DNA of 16,700 bases from Lachnospiraceae bacterium UBA7202 (lineage in GTDB: Bacteria > Bacillota > Clostridia > Lachnospirales > Lachnospiraceae). The DNA is taken from the NCBI GenBank assembly GCA_002490705.1, contig DKUO01000018.1, positions 68,326 through 85,025 of the forward strand, in the 5' to 3' direction. Made by a program: the position numbers and the translations under genes. Positions 14,812-16,700 of the stretch are shown here, piece by piece; position 1 is the stretch's first letter, and every line of letters begins with the position of its first letter. The notes beneath the pieces are model-generated. The model was not told where the DNA came from and ran no database searches. It saw only the letters and a list, made by a program, of their open reading frames with translations.

Positions 14812-16365
14812 GCTGTTCACCCGGTCTACGTCCAGCAGCGTCACCGGCTCTCCCTCTGCGCCCTCTATGACCACATTTTCCAGCACCAGCGTCTCCACAT
14901 TTTTCACATACAGTCCGCGTTTCGTACAGGCTTCCACGCCCTCCGACATAATCGGCACATCCGTCTTCGTCTCCTTCGCAAAGGAGATAAAGCAGTTCCG
15001 CATCTCCATCCGCTCGATCTTTTTCTCTGGAAGCCCTTCAAAATAGGCCGCGGCGACATGGCAGTTGACCGCATGAATATTTTCAAACACAAAATGCTTC
15101 ATCTGCGGCGTTCTCTCGTCCACCGGGTAGGTCTCTCTCGACTGCACATACTCTGTCCGTCCATCCGGGTCGCAGAAATAGAACGCGTTCGCCGTAAACG
15201 GCGTCATCACCTGATCCATCTCGATATCCCGGAACGTGATGCCGTCCAGGACGGAATCTTTTCCCCGGCCCCGCCTTGTCTTGATCCGCAGGCCCCTGTC
15301 CGTGTGGGAAAAGCGGCATTTTTCCACCACCATACCTCGAACGCCCGCACCGATCTCGCTCCCCACCGTAACCGCGCCGTGACCGTTTTCCATCAGGCAG
15401 TGGCTGATATGCACGTCCTCGGAGGGCGTTTTGTATTTTTTCCCCATATAAATTTTCCCAGATTTCACCGCAATGCAGTCGTCTCCCAGAGAGAAATGAA
15501 CCCCCGCGATCTCCACGCCCCGGCAGGATTCCGGGTCGATGCCGTCGGTGTTTGGCGACTGCTTGGGATTGCGTATCTCGAGACCCGCAAAGACCAGATC
15601 GTTGCTGAAAAACGGATGAACCACCCACGCCGGGCTGTCATGGAACGTCAGCCCCTGTACCTGTACCTTCTCACAGTGATTCAGGAACAGCATCCTCGGC
15701 CGGTATGCCCCCACCATCACCTTGGGATTGTTCCACCAGTTTTCTTTGGAAGCGCAGCCGTTGACCGCACCCTCTCCGTACAGCTTCACATCGGTTACCC
15801 GGATGCCGCACAGAATACCCGCGAACATAGGTAACGGCTCTCCCTCCCAAGTGCCCAGATGGTACTCCTCCTTCCCGTCGGTGCTTGTAAGCGCCCCCGG
15901 GAATCTGGCGAACCGGTTTCTGTCCGTCTCGGCAAGGAGCTCTGCTCCCTTTGCGATTTCCAGACGAATCCCGCTCTTCAAAAAAATACTGGTGATCCGG
16001 TAGCTGCCCGCCGGCACAAGCACCCGGCCCATAGGCGGACACGCCATCACCGCCGCCTGAATAAAGCCCGTATCATCCGATACGCCGTCCCCGGCTGCAC
16101 CCAGATCCTTTACATTGATGGTGACGGACTCCTCCTCCGTCCGAAAGGAAAGCTGCCCCACAGCCTCTCCCTTCCCGTTTTTCGCAACGAGCGTGTACGC
16201 CGTATCCGGCTCCAGATCATACAGGCTTGTAACCACCGTACCGGTTTCCCTCTGTTCCTTGTCGTTTAAAAACAGCCGGTATGGTTCTCTGGTCTCATAG
16301 GTTCCCCCGTCATGAAGCGCCACCGTCACGCTGCGCGCCGTTCTCATAATCAATCGAATCTCCAT
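14779..16365 (-). CDS. polygalacturonase (GH28), exo type with N-terminal beta domain, cytoplasmic
   Basis: 528 residues. Residues 1-78 look like a fibronectin III-like beta domain (LYDLEPDTAYTLVAKNGKG), as in exo-polygalacturonases of the PehX type. The parallel beta-helix follows from about 85 (VKDLGAAGDGVSDDTGFIQ). Catalytic motifs are complete: NTDGID with Asp274, GDDC with Asp295 and Asp296, GHG with His329 and RIK at 360-362. It hydrolyses alpha-1,4 bonds between galacturonate residues; xylogalacturonan hydrolysis is an alternative given the GH43 neighbours. No signal peptide, unlike most polygalacturonases. The last residues (SVRSTSKDVPT) are encoded by a strong palindrome and may be an added tail. 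It follows the SDR gene by 74 bases, with GAGGGG before the ATG. Confidence 0.93.
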   Translation of the reverse strand: MEIRLIMRTARSVTVALHDGGTYETREPYRLFLNDKEQRETGTVVTSLYDLEPDTAYTLVAKNGKGEAVGQLSFRTEEESVTINVKDLGAAGDGVSDDTGFIQAAVMACPPMGRVLVPAGSYRITSIFLKSGIRLEIAKGAELLAETDRNRFARFPGALTSTDGKEEYHLGTWEGEPLPMFAGILCGIRVTDVKLYGEGAVNGCASKENWWNNPKVMVGAYRPRMLFLNHCEKVQVQGLTFHDSPAWVVHPFFSNDLVFAGLEIRNPKQSPNTDGIDPESCRGVEIAGVHFSLGDDCIAVKSGKIYMGKKYKTPSEDVHISHCLMENGHGAVTVGSEIGAGVRGMVVEKCRFSHTDRGLRIKTRRGRGKDSVLDGITFRDIEMDQVMTPFTANAFYFCDPDGRTEYVQSRETYPVDERTPQMKHFVFENIHAVNCHVAAAYFEGLPEKKIERMEMRNCFISFAKETKTDVPIMSEGVEACTKRGLYVKNVETLVLENVVIEGAEGEPVTLLDVDRVNSVRSTSKDVPT

Positions 16366-16391
16366 GCTCTACCCCTCTTCCTATATGCGAA

Positions 16392-16418
16392 AGGCGGCGG
16401 CAAACCCTGCCGCCGCCT
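16392..16418 (-). promoter_or_regulatory. intercistronic hairpin between SDR and GH28 genes
   Basis: AGGCGGCGGCA (16392-16402) and TGCCGCCGCCT (16408-16418) are perfect 11-base arms with a 5-base loop. The minus-strand tail is only TTCGC, so it may be a leaky terminator or a stability element between cotranscribed genes. Confidence 0.5.
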
Positions 16419-16439
16419 CCGTCACTTCCCGACCAACTC

Positions 16440-16700
16440 TTAACCCGGCTGTTTTCCGATATAAGCCAGAATACCGCCGTCCACATAGAGAATGTGTCCG
16501 TTTACCGCATCGGAAGCATCGGAAGCCAGGAACACTGCGGGACCGGCCAGCTCTTCCGCTTTCAGCCATCTGTTTGCGGGAGTCTTCGCACAAATGAACT
16601 GATCGAAGGGATGCCTGCTGCCGTCCGGCTGAATCTCACGAAGAGGTGCCGTCTGAGGTGTCTCAATATAGCCGGGTCCGATGCCGTTGCACTGAATGTT
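16440..16700 (-). CDS. SDR-family oxidoreductase, C-terminal 86 residues (gluconate 5-dehydrogenase/KduD type)
   Basis: The frame runs in from the right window edge and stops at 16440 (TAA). The 86 residues show the C-terminal part of a classical short-chain dehydrogenase: NGIGPGYIET after the active site, RTPA-like KTPANRW, then AELAGPAVFLAS-like sequence and DAVNGHILYVDGG. This pattern resembles gluconate 5-dehydrogenase and 2-deoxy-D-gluconate 3-dehydrogenase (KduD). In a pectin locus the likely role is NAD(P)H-dependent reduction of the unsaturated-uronate product DKII to 2-keto-3-deoxygluconate, or a related keto-sugar acid step. The Rossmann nucleotide-binding part and the YxxxK catalytic motif are outside the window, so the exact activity is inferred. 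It is the first visible gene of the SDR-GH28-TIM-barrel group. Confidence 0.85.
   Translation of the reverse strand, partial: NIQCNGIGPGYIETPQTAPLREIQPDGSRHPFDQFICAKTPANRWLKAEELAGPAVFLASDASDAVNGHILYVDGGILAYIGKQPG

Noticed and set aside
14698..15834. A 378-codon plus-strand open frame opposite the GH28 gene
   Set aside because: The GH28 reading on the other strand has complete catalytic motifs. The plus-strand product is His/Arg/Pro-rich with no recognisable domain, as expected from antisense frames in GC-rich codons.
1..16700. CRISPR arrays, insertion sequences, transposases or phage genes
   Set aside because: None seen: no regularly spaced repeats, no transposase or integrase motifs, and gene content is a coherent metabolic locus.

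Overview
The window looks like a chromosomal pectin and rhamnogalacturonan utilisation locus of a Gram-positive Clostridia member, most likely a gut Lachnospiraceae. The evidence is strong AGGAGG-type ribosome binding sites, a lipoprotein SBP with two LplB/LplC-type permeases and no ATPase gene, Firmicutes-type CAZymes without signal peptides, and a cre-like operator next to a consensus sigma-A promoter. The genus cannot be fixed from the sequence alone.

Layout. Bases 1-24 are the 5' end of a minus-strand tRNA (probably Ala) with its own promoter. A plus-strand pectin methylesterase (CE8, 121-1110) has its own promoter and converges on the end of a long minus-strand operon. That operon reads from 12160 down to 1112: solute-binding lipoprotein (frameshifted here), permease with an N-terminal zinc ribbon, second permease, rhamnogalacturonan acetylesterase (CE12), GH43, ankyrin-GH43 fusion, MATE transporter and GH105 unsaturated rhamnogalacturonyl hydrolase. 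Its promoter is a perfect TTGACA-N17-TATAAT followed by a palindrome that matches the cre consensus. Divergent from it is a plus-strand beta-lactamase-fold serine hydrolase (12351-13823). A second minus-strand group enters from the right edge: SDR dehydrogenase (partial), GH28 polygalacturonase and a xylose-isomerase-like TIM-barrel protein. There is no gene-free stretch longer than 300 bases; the longest is the 190-base divergent promoter region.

How it fits together. The ABC importer would bring in pectic oligosaccharides made outside the cell. Every hydrolase and esterase in the window lacks a signal peptide, so demethylation (CE8), deacetylation (CE12), side-chain trimming (two GH43), galacturonide cleavage (GH28) and removal of unsaturated galacturonyl residues (GH105) should happen in the cytoplasm. 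The SDR is of the gluconate 5-dehydrogenase/KduD type and could feed the unsaturated uronate into the KDG pathway. ATPase, regulator and secreted depolymerases are not in the window.

Most noteworthy: an eight-G tract that breaks the only solute-binding protein gene; an ankyrin-GH43 fusion; a zinc-ribbon, multi-helix extension on an ABC permease; a large nested hairpin that contains the 3' end of the GH28 gene; and repeated intercistronic hairpins in the operon.
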